From NCBI GenBank assembly GCA_029556005.1, contig JAKQGT010000140.1, positions 1-10,383 of the forward strand: DNA of 10,383 nt. The letters are read 5' to 3'. Below, one piece after another: positions 8,901-10,383 of the stretch (within the stretch, counting starts at the first letter, position 1; each line of letters opens with the position of its first letter). The notes beneath the pieces were generated by a model. That model saw only the letters and a list, made by a program, of their open reading frames with translations. It ran no database searches and had not been told where the DNA came from. The translations under genes were made by a program, and so were the position numbers. The stretch comes from Chlamydiota bacterium (GTDB taxonomy: Bacteria; Chlamydiota; Chlamydiia; Chlamydiales; Simkaniaceae).

Positions 8901-10143
8901 AAATGGATTCCTCCATATCGTTCGTGATGAAGGACGCAATTTAGAAGATTACAAAAAGCTCCTAAGCACAAAATCTATTGAGCCCCTCCAGTCTTTTACC
9001 ATTGAACTCGGGACACAGATCTATCTTGAGGATGGATCGAAAGTGAAACGGGGCGATCGGGTTGGTCATTGGGAGCAACACAATATTCCGATTATTTGTG
9101 AAAGACCTGGATATGTTAAATATGAAGATCTCGTGGAAGGGATTTCGACGATCCGTGATGTGAACAAGCAAACGGGTCAAACCGAGCTGATTGTACGTCA
9201 ACACCGCGGAGAGCTCCATCCACAAATCGTCATCTATGCTGATAAAGATTATGAAGAGCTGGTTGGTACCTATGCGATCCCTTCAGGTGCGATTATATCG
9301 GTAGCAGAAGGGCACAAAGTGGGTGCTGGAGATCTCCTAGCACGTCTTCCACGAGGAGCGATCAAAACTAAAGATATTACCGGGGGTCTTCCTCGGGTTG
9401 CAGAGCTCTTTGAAGCACGTCGTCCTCGGGATGCCGCAGAAATCGCTAAGATCGATGGAATCGTCGATTTCAAAGGGGTTCAAAAGAGTAAGCGTATCGT
9501 GGTTGTCCGCGATGAGGATAGTGGCATGGAAGAGGAACATCTTATCCCTCTTACTAAGCACTTAATCATCCAAAAAGGTGACAATGTGGTGAAAGGGCAA
9601 CAGCTAACAGATGGTTTAGTTGTTCCTCAGGAAATTTTGGAGATTTGCGGTGTCCGTGAACTGCAAAAATATCTCGTGAATCAGGTCCAAGAAGTTTACC
9701 GCCTCCAAGGGGTAGACATTAACGACAAGCATATCGAGATCATTGTTCGCCAGATGTTACAAAAAGTGCGTGTGACCGATCCGGGTGATACCACGTTCCT
9801 TTATGGAGAAAATGTCGATAAAAAGCAATTCCACGAGCAAAACTCTAAAGTGATTGAAGAGGGGGGAAAACCTGCGCAAGCAGCTCCCATTCTTCTGGGG
9901 ATCACCAAAGCTTCCCTTGGGACCGAGTCGTTTGTCTCTGCCGCATCATTCCAAGAAACCACGCGTGTTCTTACCGACGCTGCTTGTGAAGGAAAAACCG
10001 ACTATCTCCTCGACTTTAAAGCTAACCTTATCATGGGTCATATGATTCCGGGTGGAACAGGCTTTACAGACTACGAAAAACGTGTTAAAAAGTTTGTAGA
10101 TATCGGAGAAGAGGACATTCTCGACTTCGCATTCTCAGGTTAA
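5983..10143 (+). CDS. rpoC: DNA-directed RNA polymerase subunit beta'
   Basis: Beta' carries the catalytic magnesium site, the clamp, bridge helix and trigger loop. The 1386 residues are slightly shorter than Chlamydia RpoC (about 1396), mainly at the C-terminus. Key elements are all present: zinc site 1 with C65, C67, C80 and C83; the [16 protein letters not shown] loop with Mg-binding aspartates D456, D458 and D460; the bridge helix (about 764-800) containing [19 protein letters not shown]; zinc site 2 with C809, C884, C891 and C894, matching E. coli 814/888/895/898 in spacing; and the trigger loop TMRTFHLGG with M928, R929 and H932. About 190 residues separate the first trigger-loop half from [18 protein letters not shown] (from residue 1131), consistent with an SI3-type insertion as in proteobacteria. 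The conserved C-terminal [11 protein letters not shown] and GHMIPGGTG motifs follow. The ATG at 5983 has GGAG 7 bases upstream. Co-transcribed with rpoB. Confidence 0.99.
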   Translation: MQEDEFHDSQFDKLTIRIASDDVIRNEWSRGEIKKPETINYRTFKPEKGGLFCEKIFGPTRDWECACGKYKKIKHKGIICDRCGVEVTLSKVRRERMAHIELAVPVVHIWFFKTQPSRIGNILGMSVADLERVIYYEEYVVTDPGATTLERKQLLNDHEFREAQEKWGPDAFKANMGGDAIRELLEKEDLITVIAELKEKLRKTRSMQARMKLAKRLKIIESFAFSPNKPDWMVISCVPVIPPDLRPLVPLDGGRFATSDLNDLYRRVINRNNRLKSILKLKTPDVIIRNEKRMLQEAVDALFDNGRHGHPVMGAGNRPLKALSEMLKGKQGRFRQNLLGKRVDYSGRSVIIVGPELRFNQCGLPKKMALELFEPFIVKRLKGRGLVYTIRSAKKMIQRGDPEVWDVLEEIIKGHPVLLNRAPTLHRLGIQAFEPVLIEGKAIRIHPLVCTAFNADFDGDQMAVHVPLSVEAQLEAKLLMMAPDNIFLPSSGKPAAVPSQDMILGLYYLMHDPIYFPEDHGKQTKVFGSSEEVLHALFGGDSYNWHGNKEKDVRFDNFGRGLHIHEKIKVRLESGIIETTPGRVVFNTIVPKELGFQNYGLRKKKMSELVLGTYKKVGLEACVRFLDDLKHLGFGNATKAALSMGVKDVCVPEAKQKILEETQKKVAIVIKQYEDGVITEGERHSKIISIWTDVSEILADQLFEIISKPEGTSLNPLYLMMDSGARGNKSQVKQLGALRGLMAKPSGEIIESPITANFREGLSVLEFFISSHGARKGLADTALKTADSGYLTRRLVDVAQDVLVTEPDCGTLNGIEVAPIKQGQEELLPLKDRIFGRTVCEDIYMPGDKSILLAKSGDTLTVKQAEAIDDSGIDSIRIRSTLTCESKRGICSLCYGLNLANGRPVAKGEAVGIIAAQSIGEPGTQLTMRTFHLGGIAAAHATPDLITEKEGILVYTDLRTVRNKEGKWLALNKNGFLHIVRDEGRNLEDYKKLLSTKSIEPLQSFTIELGTQIYLEDGSKVKRGDRVGHWEQHNIPIICERPGYVKYEDLVEGISTIRDVNKQTGQTELIVRQHRGELHPQIVIYADKDYEELVGTYAIPSGAIISVAEGHKVGAGDLLARLPRGAIKTKDITGGLPRVAELFEARRPRDAAEIAKIDGIVDFKGVQKSKRIVVVRDEDSGMEEEHLIPLTKHLIIQKGDNVVKGQQLTDGLVVPQEILEICGVRELQKYLVNQVQEVYRLQGVDINDKHIEIIVRQMLQKVRVTDPGDTTFLYGENVDKKQFHEQNSKVIEEGGKPAQAAPILLGITKASLGTESFVSAASFQETTRVLTDAACEGKTDYLLDFKANLIMGHMIPGGTGFTDYEKRVKKFVDIGEEDILDFAFSG

Positions 10144-10148
10144 TCCCA

Positions 10149-10181
10149 TTAAAGCAGCGAGCCTAGAGCTCGCTGCTTTAA
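10149..10181 (+). terminator. Terminator hairpin after rpoC
   Basis: TTAAAGCAGCGAGC (10149-10162) and GCTCGCTGCTTTAA (10168-10181) are exact inverted complements, giving a 14-bp stem with a five-base CTAGA loop, beginning 5 bases after the rpoC stop codon. The G+C-rich core is flanked by AAA on the left arm and TTT on the right, so it can work in either direction, although the T run after the stem is short. Its position directly behind the last polymerase gene makes it the likely end of the operon transcript. Confidence 0.8.
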
Positions 10182-10197
10182 CGTAACTCCTTTTAAT

Positions 10198-10383
10198 ATG
10201 TATTATTGGATTCTTTCAATCATTGGAGCGACACTTTTTTTTCTGATTACCGCTTCGGGGAAGGCAGCGCGCTCTTCTCGGTGGAAAGGGGTGCAGATTG
10301 TTGCTCTTATGCTTCTCTTAGCTCTCCCCATTTCTATTGTATCTCGTAAATTCAAGCGGATCGCTTTACGCATGAAAATGGAA
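10198..10383 (+). CDS. Small hydrophobic membrane protein of unknown function, 3' end outside the window
   Basis: From the ATG at 10198 the frame stays open for 62 codons to the window edge. Two hydrophobic stretches, about residues 3-20 (YWILSIIGATLFFLITAS) and 33-50 (VQIVALMLLLALPISIVS), are long enough to cross a membrane. They are joined by a short positively charged segment (K25, K26-R35 region), and the second is followed by a cluster of K and R residues. I do not recognise the family. The start is uncertain: there is no Shine-Dalgarno sequence before it, and the preceding bases read CTCCTTTT. A GTG at 10291 would remove the first hydrophobic stretch and is less attractive. Only 16 bases separate this ATG from the rpoC terminator hairpin, so its promoter must overlap the hairpin or the end of rpoC, or it depends on read-through. 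The gene called tal that follows rpoC in Chlamydia trachomatis is not seen here. Confidence 0.55.
   Translation, partial: MYYWILSIIGATLFFLITASGKAARSSRWKGVQIVALMLLLALPISIVSRKFKRIALRMKME

Noticed and set aside
1..10383. Search for a new defence, mobile or repeat-based system.
   Set aside because: More than 95 % of the window is accounted for by universally conserved ribosomal and RNA polymerase genes, with no direct repeats, transposase, tRNA or integration-site signs.

Overview
The window is a continuous, single-strand (+) gene block with the order rplK (5' end missing), rplA, rplJ, rplL, rpoB, rpoC, followed by the start of a small membrane-protein gene that runs off the right edge. This is the classical ribosomal-stalk / RNA polymerase cluster. 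The RpoB and RpoC sequences, as I recall the family, most resemble those of the phylum Chlamydiota: RpoB is 1254 residues and RpoC 1386, close to the chlamydial lengths, and the amino and carboxy termini match chlamydial proteins in wording. The roughly 40-45 % G+C look and the unfamiliar gene after rpoC suggest an environmental (Parachlamydiales-like) lineage rather than Chlamydia itself; I cannot name a genus.

Layout. Positions 2-2051 hold four tightly packed ribosomal protein genes with gaps of 6, 10 and 27 bases. L11, L10 and L12 build the stalk base and stalk that recruit translational GTPases, and L1 forms the opposite stalk at the E site. A 135-base gap (2052-2186) follows rplL and contains a perfect 11-bp hairpin, best read as an attenuator that sets the ratio of ribosomal proteins to polymerase subunits. 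rpoB (2187-5951) and rpoC (5983-10143) follow, encoding the two catalytic subunits; every active-site and zinc-binding motif checked is intact. A 14-bp hairpin at 10149-10181 closes the operon. From 10198 an open frame encodes a hydrophobic, lysine/arginine-rich protein of unknown function.

The window is essentially housekeeping. I see no mobile element, CRISPR array, tRNA, rRNA, defence gene or novel system. The points worth a second look are a sharp G+C jump in the first ~60 bases (a possible contig chimera), the lack of room for a separate L10 leader, the two hairpins with the same CTAGAG apex, and the uncharacterised gene after rpoC where Chlamydia has tal.
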